From the NCBI RefSeq assembly GCF_026230105.1, contig NC_079475.1:34656086-34720085 (forward strand): a stretch of 64,000 bases of DNA, written 5' to 3'. This DNA comes from Diorhabda sublineata. Lineage: Eukaryota > Arthropoda > Insecta > Coleoptera > Chrysomelidae. The notes beneath the pieces were generated by a model that saw only the letters and a program-made list of their open reading frames with translations, was not told the DNA's origin and made no database searches. How positions within the stretch are numbered: position 1 is the first letter of the stretch; every line of letters begins with the position of its first letter. A program made the position numbers and the translations under genes. Positions 1-11,235 of this stretch are shown here, in pieces.

Positions 1-429
1 TCCATTTTGGTATTGTTATTCCTTTTTTCTCGTAATTTCATGTTTCTACAGCTTCTTTAGTACATCTATAGGTAGTGTTTTCCTATTTTTTCGGATTGTC
101 GGGTTTGAATGGCTTTGGTTTCCTAGTAGCTTTTCTGCTAACCTCAACATGTAATAATGTCTGTTACAATTTTTCTTCCTAGGCCAAGAAGATTTTCCAC
201 CAGACTCATCACAACATTGGTGGATACAGACACTTTCCCTTCTTTTTCCCTCCCAGTTTGGATACTTTTATTCCGAGTATGTTCGTTTTATTTGGAATGT
301 ATTGACGAATTTTGAGTCTACCACGGTAAATAATCATATTCTCGTCAACACATACCACTTTTCTACGGACACACATGTGTTGAAAATATATAAATATATA
401 AACGACATCGCCTATCTAGAAATCAGTGG
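1..429. other. No gene seen
   Basis: AT-rich sequence without an open frame or repeat that I can recognise. The retrotransposon remnant that follows may begin somewhere in the last 100 bases, because a lysine- and leucine-rich frame feeding into its RT part can be followed back to about 430. Confidence 0.4.
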
Positions 430-1119
430 TAAAATCTGAGACCTAATCACCCTAAAATTATGGTGCGATTCTAATCTTTTCTGTTTCAATGTTTCTAAAA
501 CTAAAGTTTTATCATATAAAAGTACATTGCTACTTTTTTATTAAATAACACCACCATTGACGTCGTTGAACCGGTAAAATTCCTAAGGCTTGTTGTAGAA
601 AATTCCTTGAGATGGAAGTTACATATTACCGCCTTATTTAAAAAATTAAGTTCTTCCTGTTTTGTCCTGAGATCAGTTTCCAAAGAACTGAACTTATCCA
701 CCTCCAACAGTTTTATACCCTTATTAAATCACATCTCCGATATGCCCTTTTGGGGTACGTGTGGTGCGATTCTATTTGAACGAATTTTCAAACTACAAAA
801 AAGAACAGTTAGATATTTACTCGGACTAACCAGCAGGACTCACTGCAGAGACTTCTCTAAAAGATTAAAAATTCTGACACTTCCTTGAACGCGGAGCACG
901 ACCTTCACCTACCTACTCCACTTTCAGAATTAGTTTAGGGCTCAATATTTTACAAAGTAAAAAAATGCACAATCACTTGCTAATTTAAATCATATCGATA
1001 TCATCTTTTCCCGCATTTCACAATAATTTGAGGGCATATTCACTGGAAAGTGCCTTCTACTCTTAAACGACTTCTATTCTAATAATAAAATTTAATTCCG
1101 GACATTTTGCATACTGGTT

Positions 1120-1171
<52 letters not shown>

Positions 1172-1265
1172 TAATTATTACTACTACTACTAATACCAAT
1201 ACTAATTATTACCTATTACCATAACCTATAATTTTTTGACAATAAAGCATTTTTCTCTCTCTAAT
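430..1265 (+). mobile_element. Non-LTR retrotransposon 3' end, copy 1 (Jockey-like RT tail)
   Basis: Frames from about 540 to 887 read like the end of a Jockey-type reverse transcriptase: a VKFLRL block, then SLRWKLHI, KKLSSSCFVLR, FWGTCGA, IFKLQKRTVRYLLG and RLKILTLP. These follow the usual order V.FLG, W..H, L.KLS, FWG and LQKR.VR.L.G. The coding part then loses about 80 bases relative to the second copy near 10.7 kb (join at 888). It continues as shared 3' sequence (GCGGAGCACG, TTTTCCCGCATTTC, CATACTGGTTTA) to about 1265, where an AATAAA-like tail sits. A long TA microsatellite has expanded inside the 3' part at about 1118-1170. The copy is 5'-truncated and inactive. Confidence 0.75.
1118..1170. 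repeat. (TA)n microsatellite
   Basis: More than 25 uninterrupted TA units inside the 3' region of the retrotransposon copy. The other copy near 11.0 kb has no such run at the matching place, so the expansion came after insertion. Confidence 0.95.
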
Positions 1266-1844
1266 TGTTCATAAACAACACATCTATTTTTAAAAATCTA
1301 TCCCCTTCTGGATTTTCTTGATTGTTTTTGAAATTATTTTTGATCTATTATAGTATTTTTCGAAACACATCGTACATTTTTGTATACTTTACATAAGAAA
1401 CAGTTTTTCCGTACTGCAAGTAAGGTGTACCTTGGAACAAATATAATGAAAAGATTTATTTCGAAGAAAAACTACAAAAATCAAAATTTTTTCGTACTTT
1501 TTATTTCAAATATATTTTTTTATTTTTTTTTGTATCCACACCTGAAAATTTTGGGCCCTGAAGAAAGGGATAAATGTGATTGTGATGTAATAACAAAGCT
1601 CATAATATCATTTTGTTTGTCATTGTCATTGAAAATTTGACATTGAGCACTATTACTTTACTATTTACTATTTGTCTAGCGTGTTCAAGTTTGACGCGTC
1701 GCTTATAGTAAGCAGTAAATGTATAAAATACAAATTTGTATGTTTGAACTCACAGTTTGCGTAATATTTAAATAATAGTTCCACGATGGTGCGCTTAATT
1801 TAGACATACATATACTTTAGATAACTAAATAATGAGACTGATTC
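1266..1844. other. No gene seen
   Basis: AT-rich. The short plus-strand frame at 1440-1637 is low in complexity (Phe, Ile, Lys) and looks like chance. No repeat recognised. Confidence 0.4.
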
Positions 1845-1847
1845 TGG

Positions 1848-2515
1848 GAAAATTATTTATTATAAAATTTCTCGGTAAATAATCCCCTTCAAAGTAATTC
1901 CCTTCCGAACTGAAATACTAAATCCAGCGATTTTTGCTTTCCATGTACATTTTTTTTATTTTAGGAAAGATAAAGAAATCGCACAGCAATAGATCCGGTA
2001 AATAAGGAGTAAAACTGAAATTTTCCAGAAGTAACAGACTGTGTCACATTTAACACATAATGACAAGTGCTTTATCATGTTGCAACATCCACTTATTCAT
2101 GATGTTACACGGCACTCTGTTGACCACTTTTCGAAGTATATTAAGTACTTCAAACTTCTCAACTTGCTCATGCGAGCTTTTGTGTGTCTTGGATTATGTG
2201 TTTCTACCAGTTCCAAACAGTCTTTTACGAATATTATTGTTTTTGCTCTTCCGAAAGGTTTTTTTGTGTGAGCGCTACGGGTTCATGTCAATGCACAACT
2301 CGACCGGTTTCTTTCCTCAGACTTTGTCTTCCACGTTTCTCCATAACAATATTATGTCAAAGAAACATTTGAGCAAATACTTTCAATACTATCCAGATGC
2401 CAAATTATTCAATTTCAGACAAAATTTGATCGCTACGCGTAGCTCGAAATTTCGCTTCTCCATTCTCCAAGCACCGCGAACACACAATCATCATATATGG
2501 ACGACAATATAATAA
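1848..2515 (-). pseudogene. mariner transposase remnant
   Basis: Read on the minus strand, this piece keeps the two hallmark blocks of a mariner transposase: NKWMLQHDKA (normally W.LHHDNAP, second catalytic Asp) and, after a short gap, YLPDLLLCDFFIFPKIKK (normally YSPDLAPCDFFLFPKLK, third Asp). It closes with GNYFEGDY, the usual C-terminal end. The spacing fits the DD34D catalytic core. Several stops and frame changes (for example before MCHSLLL) show it is dead. The N-terminal helix-turn-helix is not recognisable. Confidence 0.75.
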
Positions 2516-2520
2516 TCCTA

Positions 2521-4014
2521 TTATATAATATATAAAAGGAGCTGCAGAAAATTCAACAGAAACGAAAACTATTAAAAGAGAAAAATATTACAGTATTCAA
2601 TCCATTCATATCGATATGCAAGACGTACAGAATTTTAAGAATACTATATCAAATGTTTCAAGATTAACGGTGTGGCAGCAAAATTCTGAATCCGAATATT
2701 CAGATTTTTTGAGCTGAACAACAGCTTAAAAAAAGATAAAGATCCTTAGCTCCATCTAATTTCAGTCCACTAGATCCACAATCAACAAAGTAGTGGATGA
2801 TATCAGAAATTTATGATGACAAGGATTGCATCCTGTAGTACAGCTTCTGATTAAAAAATTAATAATGAGTTTTTATAAAGTTATAAACTTACTACTGACG
2901 GCTAAGATTTATAATTCATAGTTGATAGAGTTTACAAATACTTTAGTTTTTTAATCGTGCGTGAAATATGTAGAGCAGCTCATAGTACAGGTACACAATG
3001 TCGGCAAACCCTCTCAAATACCCAATTGTTTCTCAAGTAATACATTTTTTTACTCCACCCATTTATAAAGACTTTTAGAGGAAATTTGTATGATACAAAT
3101 GAGAGGAAGAATGAAATATTAGTAATTAAAACCGTGATTACTTATTTGAAGCACTCATTTCAACCATATGAACAAAGTTGCTACATACATTTGTTCTATG
3201 TTCAAATGGTAAATTACTTTATAATAATATCAATCTATGACTTACTCACTCTAAATTCAATCCATAAAAACTGAAAATAGAACTAACAGAAGTCCACAAA
3301 AAAAAAAGTTTTCACCTAAAAACTTTTAGTAAACTGACAAAACCATAACGTACGATAAACAAACGATGACCTTAAGTTTTATCAATGAACGTTTCCGGAG
3401 TTACACTCCGGCACTTACAAACCACATAAAAAATCGTTTCTAACTAAAAGGGGAGTCCGGAGTCGCGAAACAAAACACAATCTCCGTTCACAGGTGAGTT
3501 ACACGGATGACAAATGCTATATCACACGTCGGTGCACCCAGGTGAGTTGATTCGCGATGAACGTTCGTGAAACTACAGAAAAAGGCAATGCCATCGAAGT
3601 GGACCGACCTCTGGGCATGAGGATGGTAAACAGTGGATGGGAGTAGACCGGTTCGTGGAATAAGTTTAATAAAGTAATTCTGAAAATGTAATTATGAAAA
3701 TATACCAGAGAGACTGATAATTCACTTGTAGACGAAATTTTCTTTTAACATAAAGCTAAATAGCACACTGTAGTAGAATGAATCTAAATACTAAAATGAC
3801 CAAAAATACGAGACGTTCTTTTTTACATTGGAAAAACCAGATTTTCTAACGTTGTCTACCGACTATATCTTTATAAATGATATTGAACTCACACATAAAA
3901 AATCGAAAATACCTTTTTGGAGGGGTCATATTATACATGTTAAAAATCAACAATAATCACCAATCACAGCTGGATCACCGAAATTCCTTTGTTCTGATAA
4001 CTTTATGGAACCTT
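2521..4014. other. Intergenic, no gene; GC-richer patch at 3390-3680
   Basis: No coding frame with family resemblance. From about 3390 to 3680 base composition rises well above the surroundings. The patch holds two similar blocks, CACAGGTGAGTTACACG near 3490 and CCCAGGTGAGTTGATTCG near 3540, which suggests part of an unidentified repeat. Confidence 0.4.
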
Positions 4015-4335
4015 CTAGTCGCTGACAGTTTCCAAATACTCAAATGAGAAATGGGAATTTTTAATTATTTTTGGAGGCCAAGCGAATATAAAAGTTACGA
4101 ATGAGTTCCAAGCTCTAGCTTCCGGCATGGTAAGCTTTTTTATAAAATTAATATCGCCCAGCAGCTTCTTAATTTTTGGCCCAATAAAAATACCCTCCCC
4201 AGCCTTGGCGTCACTCAACTCACAAAATGCTTGTTTTAGGTGTTTAAATTATTCACCTCTTTTTCTCGAAACCTTCATAAAGATTTTTATTAGTATAGGT
4301 TTAATGGGAAGTGGAGGCAAAAGGATGTTGAGATT
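4015..4335 (-). pseudogene. TE-type ORF fragment of an unnamed family
   Basis: On the minus strand about 105 codons read through with one stop: LLPPLPIKPILIKIF, then MKVSRKRGE, stop, FKHLKQAFCELSDAK, GEGIFIGPKIKKLL and PEARAWNSFV. From memory this resembles a repetitive ORF family found in many insect and cnidarian genomes (pattern LPPLHIKLGLMKNFVKA followed by EGIFVGPQIRKL and AWNAF), usually annotated as uncharacterised and multicopy. The function of that family is unknown to me. The piece is broken at both ends. Confidence 0.55.
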
Positions 4336-4484
4336 TCAGTAGAAATTCGGACCTTTCTGGCCAAATTTACCTCACCTAGTGCTTGTTCATTCACTCCACG
4401 ATTGTGCAACATACAAAGTAAACAGCAATATTCCGTGAGCCCTCTCTGAAGTATAAACTAAGCTCACAATATCACAATATGACC

Positions 4485-4600
4485 TGCAATAAACGTAGAG
4501 GGAATGTGGCAAGCTTAAACACTAAAGTGTACTAACTCTGATATATTCCGAGCTTTCGAATATTTACATATTCATCGTTTGGAACTGAGATTATGGTCAA
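4485..4600 (-). repeat. Interspersed repeat, inverted copy of the 34.3 and 36.1 kb repeats
   Basis: The reverse complement reads GATGAATATG, TATTCGAAAGCTCGG, AGAGTTAGTACACTTTAGTG and GTTTAAGCTTGCCACATTCC. It matches the repeats near 34.30-34.38 and 36.06-36.14 kb. The short hairpin just before TTCGAAAG is kept with different bases in the stem. Terminal repeats of Penelope-type elements look like this, but the identity is not proven. Confidence 0.65.
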
Positions 4601-6330
4601 GTAAAATCGTTATTAATTTTCATTGGTCAAATTATAAATGACATTATATTTAATTGGTTAGGTCGTTATGAGTGAAGTTGAACTTCATAGGTTAGGTAAG
4701 GTTAATTGGTTGTCAATAGCGTTGAATTTCTTGTATAGAATTTTTTCAAAATATAAAAGATATGCATAGATTACACTAAGGTTATTTAAATCAATTAATG
4801 CATTGATAATTTTGGGCAATATATTGTTTCTAAGAATAGACGTTTTTAGTCGTTTTTCTCAATTGTCAATGCTTTGGCAGATTCATAATTAATATTGTGT
4901 CCTTCATAGTAGATATGTGTCGCTAATGAACACCTATAAGGATATAATTTGCTATCGCTTTTGTGAGAGGCTATCCGACTGACAAATGTACTTTTTGCCA
5001 CAATTTAAACAAGGAGTTTCATATGTCATGCTAGGCAATTTATTGGTTGGTGTTTTATTTATATGTGAACATGTGAGTCTTAGTATAGTGGTAATGGTAA
5101 ATTGTAACTTTAGTAGTGTTTAATCAAGAATAAGCCACAACACTTTCTATATTTCTGCTTCTAGTCTAGAAGTACATAAAACAATAAGGAAATTCAATCC
5201 AGTACTGATTATTCGCGGTAGCAAGTGGCATTCTTGATTTTACCTCTTGTAGGTACATTTAGAATATTTAACCTCAGTTATATAATGATGGTATCAATAT
5301 AAGCTGAGAGAATGTTAACTATTTTATTTTTTGGTTTTGCATAAAATTAATTATTTTTCCAGCACTCAAGTAACATGTAGTTACATAACCACACATTTTG
5401 AGTAGCATTAGAAAAGAAAGTTGAAAAATAAGTGATTAATTACTTAATACATTGATTGTCAGAAAATATTGTTGAATGTCTTGTAGGTTTCTTTATCACT
5501 TTCTTAATAGCACTCAGAAAAAATATACAGAGTTTTTCTCCAGCGTTTTTGTTAGATACATACAAAATATCATGTTACAGTCGAGCCTGAAATACCATTT
5601 CAAATGGCATAACCTCTTGTAAGTAATTCCACTCTTGAGACTGGGAGGTGGAGCTAAATAGAAGAAAGGTATAAACTGGCCTGATAACAGTAACTATGAC
5701 AAATACAACATCGACAGGGCGGCCGATCTGGACTGTGGAGTCGAGGAGAACAGTCTACAACTGTTGAGCTCTTATTGCCACACGAAGGAGAATTCTAGAA
5801 TATAACATAGTGAAAGAGCCCTGTTTCAAAATCAACAACACCTGGAAGATTCTTCAATTTTAGACAGTCTCTTTGGACAAGAAATACCAACGGGACTACA
5901 AAGGTACTTTCCAGGGAATTGAGATCAACGATGTCTACCGATTATAAGTAATAGTATTCATCATTGCTTTCGAGATGTTCCAGTCTAGCTCTAGCAAAAT
6001 GAGAACATAACAGATCTATCAGTTCGCAGTGCGCGTATAAACTACCTCATTCCAAATCTTGTAAAAGTATTAGTGAGTCATTTAACTTAAACTATTTCAT
6101 TCAAATGGGAATTTGAAGAAAACAACCTTTATCGGATGTCAAAACTATTACTTATCATTTACATATGCGATTTTAATGTGTATGTGCGTGTAGAAAGATA
6201 ATAAATTTGTTGACATTCACATAAACGTATCTCTTATCATAAATAATTCAGATTCATCTTGTACTTTCATGGTTTGAACATTCAAAATAAAAAATAAAAT
6301 CTTTAACCAAACTCTTTACTACGTTGGAAT
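4601..6330. other. Intergenic, no gene; unidentified patch at 5640-5960
   Basis: AT-rich with scattered GGTTAGGT words near 4680-4700. From about 5640 to 5960 the base composition is more balanced (words such as CAGGGCGGCCGATCTGG), pointing to an old insertion, but no protein family could be read in six frames. Confidence 0.4.
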
Positions 6331-6332
6331 AC

Positions 6333-6472
6333 AGTACACCAAAACTCACAATTACACTTTCTGTCGAGCGGTTCGATAACCATGAGAAAGTTTTTCCACG
6401 TTCTCTGAAGACAATAGCTTGGTCACTGACAAGCGGGTCAGTTGGTTTAATTGTGAGTGTTGATGTGGTGAT
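6333..6472. mobile_element. Short inverted-repeat element (same family as 53.8 kb)
   Basis: The left arm ACACCAAAACTCACAATTAC (about 6336-6355) pairs with the reverse complement of the right arm, which reads CACATCAACACTCACAATTA (about 6450-6469). The centre contains GGTTCGATAACCATGAG, related to the core of the copies near 32.7 and 53.8 kb. About 140 bp with no coding capacity. Confidence 0.6.
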
Positions 6473-8460
6473 AGAAGTAAATAATATGTTCAGTATTAAA
6501 GGTGTTGGGCAGTTCTCCCTTCCAAGTTATCGAGATAGTGACGCAGGGATACAAACAAAGATACTCAAAGAAATTTTTGATGAAAAATACAAAGAGCGCA
6601 AATGTTTATAGCATGAACAAAACTCGCAATTTTAATGCAGTGTTCCATAAAAATGTTTCTCAATTTCAATCAGTAATTTTTGTCGTTAATATTCAAATAT
6701 TACGGTAGTTAGTACAAATCTCATAAACCATTATATAAATGACTCAATTCACTATAAAAAATAATCGTTAGTTACTCATTTTCATTGTTCAATTTTTCCT
6801 AGAAATCATTATTATGACTAAATGATAAATCCGCTTCATGTTATAATTAAAATCAAATTAATTCTTCCTGGGATTGGACTAAAATAATTTCCCCTTCTTT
6901 CGATACTTTTTCTTGTTGGTGTTCAGCCGGCGAAGAGTTTCTTCTTTCGGTTAAGTATTCTCGAGTTACCAATAGCCAACGAAAGCGTTTCACTAGTTTC
7001 TTTATTTAGCGTTATTTTTTATTCAAAATTATACATTGATGTTTTAATTGATGTCATTAGTAAAGCAATCATTTGAATTAAGAAAAAAATATGGTAAGAT
7101 CCTATTCAACACTCAAATCTAGCTGCTGAACAGTTTCGGCGTTAATATGACAGTAAAACCGGTTACCATGCTTCTTTAAGACTGTCATTTTCTATTTTTT
7201 CAATTAAAATAAAAACGTAATCACTTTTAATGTGTATAAAATGATTTCTAGACCCTTCTCTTTTGAATTTGGTGTTTGTTCTTACTTTGTAGGAAAGTTT
7301 TTCAGAATCTGCACTCGTCTAGTGATTTCCATTTTGATTTATCTCACGAAAATTTATTGACTGGTCCAAACAGTCATCATCTACCTCTATTTCAACTACT
7401 TATAGCACTGATTTTATTTTATTAAAATATTAACACAATGTCATCGGCAAATACTTAGTTCCATAACATTTTAGAGGTTTTTTAGACTTGCAGCGTAAAA
7501 AATGAATCCCGTTAAGCTAAAGATACCTTGGAACGTGTCAAAACCAATACGATATGATTGATCTCTACTATAAATCTACAATCAAATAATAGTTAACGTC
7601 TTGTGGCATAAAATTTGAAAGATCTCTTCATTTTCTATAGAAAAATGTTATAATTTCCAATATTATTGCAAGAATTAACATAAAAAAAAAAATGATCTGA
7701 TCTCATTTAAGAACTGAAATATACTACTCACCTAGTTATTCATAAAGTAGATCTTACTAATTTTAAAAGTATTGGCAACACCTTAAACTCAAATAATGAT
7801 GTTGGTTGAAATATATAAAAAATTGAGTCTCTATGGGAGAATCAATATCAAATGTTGAAGCAAATAAACAATAACATGAAAACTGAATGGTAAAATTTGA
7901 AATGATAATGATCCTAAAAATTTGGATGCACAGCTACTGGGAAAGCAAAAACTAAGAAAGGAAGAGAAAACAATAATCATAAAAAATGTTAAATGACATA
8001 TTATGTTACTCGAAATGTAAATTACCATATTTTGATATGGTCCAAGAAAATGGATCTTCAAATGCGAATTCTGGTTACTCAATTTTTGACACTTATAAGC
8101 TACTTTAAAAAACGCTAAATAGATCTGTGAAGAGTTTTTTGAATTAACATCCAGGATGAAAAAACTTATCAAAAAAGTTTGTTTCCAAATTTTGGAAAAA
8201 CCATAAACAAAAATTGAAGACGTATTTTACACACAAATGGTTCTTCAAGATTTCTTCAAGAAAAAGGAAAATTACAGTTTTAAGAAATAATTATGAAAAA
8301 ATTGTGATTTTGCCAAAAAAAAATTAGATCAATTTTATAAAAGTTTGAATCTAAAAGTATTTTTTCTTCAAAATCGATCGATTTTAAAAAAATATTTTCA
8401 ATCGATTGTTTTGATCAATGTGTACTATTGTCGAAGCTGCATTAAAAACGGCATAACATA
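6473..8460. other. Intergenic, no gene seen
   Basis: AT-rich. A plus-strand stretch near 7830-8170 reads in a broken frame with many Lys, Asn and Glu, but I could not tie it to a family. No RNA gene or clear repeat recognised. Confidence 0.4.
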
Positions 8461-8728
8461 GAAACGAATTTTGCGCAGCTCTTGTCGTTGCTCTCATCAC
8501 TGCTCTTACCGCTCATCGCAGCTCCAACGTAAACCCACCATTAGCCCAAGAGTGCACAATAACAGCTCCTCGGTGTCGTCAAATTACAACGTTGCTAGCC
8601 CGTTTTTAACTCTTGGAAACAAGTAAAAGTAAATAATGTATTAATCTAATAATAAATCGCTTAGAAATTCCAATGTCTATGGTTTGTAGACTGTTTTGGC
8701 ACAAATTTTGCGCAAAATTCGTTATTTG
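8461..8728. mobile_element. MITE candidate, ends AACGAATTTTGCGCA
   Basis: The word AACGAATTTTGCGCA at about 8464-8478 recurs as its reverse complement TGCGCAAAATTCGTT at about 8711-8725. The interior is clearly richer in G and C than the flanks (GTCGTTGCTCTCATCACTGC, CTCCTCGGTGTCGTC). Length about 265 bp, non-coding. No clean target duplication could be seen. Confidence 0.55.
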
Positions 8729-10050
8729 TCAGTGATAAGGTCATGCGTCCACTGAATAACAAGCCTTGAAATTTAAAAAACACAAAGAAAAAATGTAGCA
8801 ATTTGTACCAGACACCAAAACTATCTTGTGCATGCTACCGTGATTAGAGAACGAAAATGCTAATAAAGTAGTCATAGAAACTGCTACAGCTAATGATATA
8901 AATGTGATGAACTACAGCTTTAGATATCTTGTGGACTATCTATGAAATGAAATTATATAATAGTGGTAAAATGATTAAAACCGCAATAATACTGATTTAA
9001 AACAAATGAAATAAAACTCATAGTGCCAGCTTTATCAAATATAAAGATAAAACAAATAATCTTCACAAGATTACAAATAGAGCAACAAATATACACTTGA
9101 CCTCTCTCATTCCATATTAAATAAACCAACTTACTCATTGTGATATGTGTCAAACTCAACTCACAATATATTATCTTTGACTGTTCGAAATATGAAAATC
9201 AAAAGAAAAACTATTAATTGATTGCAGATATTATGATATTACCTTATGGTAGGTATGAATGAATATATAAAAATTTTGAAAAGCAATAAGAACATATTGA
9301 AAATTGTATAAAATATATTGTCCAAATAAGTTTTCCATTCACGTATCAGACAATATAAATCCCAGTTAATAGTTAGTTAGAAGTACATAGTTTTAACGTC
9401 GCAAATACCTTTCAAGAAATGCCGATTGCTTGATAAAGAATTTCAAAAATCGAGCTGGATTTTAGATTGCAACACCAGACAAAGAGACGTGAACTTGCGC
9501 ATGGACCGTACCGAACTGCTGAGTAGCGTGTAATACACATATTGTATGTTTTTGCATCGATTTTACGTTAATGAAAACATAATATTATGAAGTGTTAGTT
9601 ATTAGTGCCAGTTATTGTGAATTCGTCTACTGGTATCAAGCGTAATAAAATTCACATTGGATATCGCCGTATTGGAGCTTTTGGTCTCTTTCCATATCAT
9701 TCACGCTTCCCTTAACTGCAGACTATTATCGTCAATATTTGAGTTGATGAGCCGAATATGTGTAAAATTCTATAAGGATAAGACTATCAAATCACCCCTA
9801 CAGACTCTGGAACAGTTAGTCCACGAAGTTGTTTGAAACAAGGTTAATGTTTCCGGCTGGAGACACGTCCTCAGAAAGTGATGTTTGGCTTTAGTTAAAA
9901 TATGTATAACTGAAACGCAGATGAAATAAACAATTAATATATAAATAAAGAAAAAGGCGAAAAAACTGTTAACGACTTTGAAATAATAATTAATTTTATT
10001 TTATTTACTTTACTTGCTTGTGGAGATCTTTCAGTAGATCTAGCTAGCTA
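8729..10050. other. Intergenic, no gene seen
   Basis: AT-rich, no long frame. From 9470 to 9870 the composition is slightly more balanced, suggesting a worn insertion, but nothing identifiable. Confidence 0.4.
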
Positions 10051-10699
10051 CTTTTAGCTTAGATTTAGCAGGAACCTCATCAATTTTAGAGGCAATTTTA
10101 TTACTTCAGTAGTTGATATAAGACCTGAAGGTATATCAATAGACCCAATACCTATTTGAACAGTTGCAATTAGAGCTATTCTTCTTTTATTATCTTTACC
10201 AGTTCTTGCAGGTGCTATCAACACTTCTTCCGAACACAATCCCGAGCTTTATATTTTAATTCTTCCACGATTTGGATTAATTTCTCATATTGTTAAACGT
10301 GAAAGAATTTAATAATTTATGCTATAATAGCAATTGGTCTATTAGGATTTATTATTTGAGAACACCATATATTCACATTAGGAATAGATGTAGATACCTG
10401 GGCTTATTTTACATCAGCTACAATAATTATTGCAGAACCGACTAAAACATTTCATGTTTTAAGAATCAATTATAGTCCAGCAACACTATGAGCCTTAGGT
10501 TTTATTTTTTTATCTACAGTAGAAGGATTAACACGAGTTGTTTTAGCTAATTCTTCAATTGATATTGTTTTACATAGTACGTATTATGCTGTAGCTTATG
10601 TTCACTATGTACTTTCTATAAGAACTGTATTTGCAATTATAGCATATATTGTTCAATGATTCCCTTCATTTACAGGGTTAACTTTAAATAATTTGTATT
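10051..10699 (+). pseudogene. COX1: Nuclear copy of mitochondrial COX1 (NUMT)
   Basis: With the invertebrate mitochondrial code (TGA as Trp, ATA as Met) the plus strand reads as the middle to late part of cytochrome c oxidase subunit I: SLDLAGTSSILEA, RPEG, IPIWTVAIRAILLLLSLPVL, LYILILPRFGLISHI, IAIGLLGFIIW, MDVDTWAYFTSAT, INYSPATLWALGF and SIDIVLHSTYYAVAYVHYVL, ending QWFPSFTGLTLNN. Known COX1 segments are missing: the stretch with the dinuclear-centre histidines between GAI and ILILP, most of the segment after SHIV, and a few residues before INYSPATLW. TGA codons and these deletions exclude function in the nucleus. The copy runs in sense directly into a LINE 3' end. Confidence 0.93.
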
Positions 10700-11235
10700 A
10701 AAGATTAAAAATTCTGACTCTTCCTTCTTTATTCATCTTTGAATACGTTTGCCTAATTCGTAAACACGCTTCTCGAATTTCAGAAAGATCGTTGCTAGGC
10801 TATCCACTTATGAACGCGGAGCACGGCCTTAACCTACTTACTCCACTTTCAGAATTAGTTATGTGCTAAATATTTTACAATGCCACAAAATGCACAATCA
10901 CTTGCCACTTGAAATCAAATCGATATCATCTTTTCCCGCATTTCGCAATAATTTGTGGGCATATTTACTGGAAAGTGCCTAGTCCGTAAAAGACATGATG
11001 CATACTGGTTTAAGTTTTGCTACGGACTTATATACTAATTATAACCTATAATTTTGTTCCTCATTGTAATTTCCTTCTGTATATTCAAGTTTTATTATAT
11101 TTGTATCTTAATTTAGTTATTTTTAGGTTTGTTTTTTTATTTTCATATGCTTTTGTCTACAAATTGTAACAAATTTTAGACAGGATTGTACAAATTAAAA
11201 AGATTTTGTAATCAAAAATAGTTTCGACAACAATA
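10700..11235 (+). mobile_element. Non-LTR retrotransposon 3' end, copy 2
   Basis: Begins with AAAGATTAAAAATTCTGAC, the same codons (RLKILTLP) that end the RT frame of copy 1 near 860. It then includes the segment missing there (LFIFEYVCLIRKHASRI), followed by the shared 3' sequence: GCGGAGCACG, CACTTTCAGAATTAGTTA, TTTTCCCGCATTTCGC and CATACTGGTTTA. It is strongly 5'-truncated. The piece immediately upstream is the COX1 copy in the same orientation. The 3' end is not sharp; an AATAAA-like word near 11230 may be the tail. Confidence 0.75.

Noticed and set aside
4675..4705. GGTTAGGT words resembling insect telomere repeat (TTAGG)
   Set aside because: Only one or two units, not a tandem array; too short to be an interstitial telomere block.
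7831..8172. 113-codon minus-strand frame
   Set aside because: Phe/Ser/Ile-rich, no family resemblance, and the opposite strand is Lys/Asn-rich; explained by AT composition.
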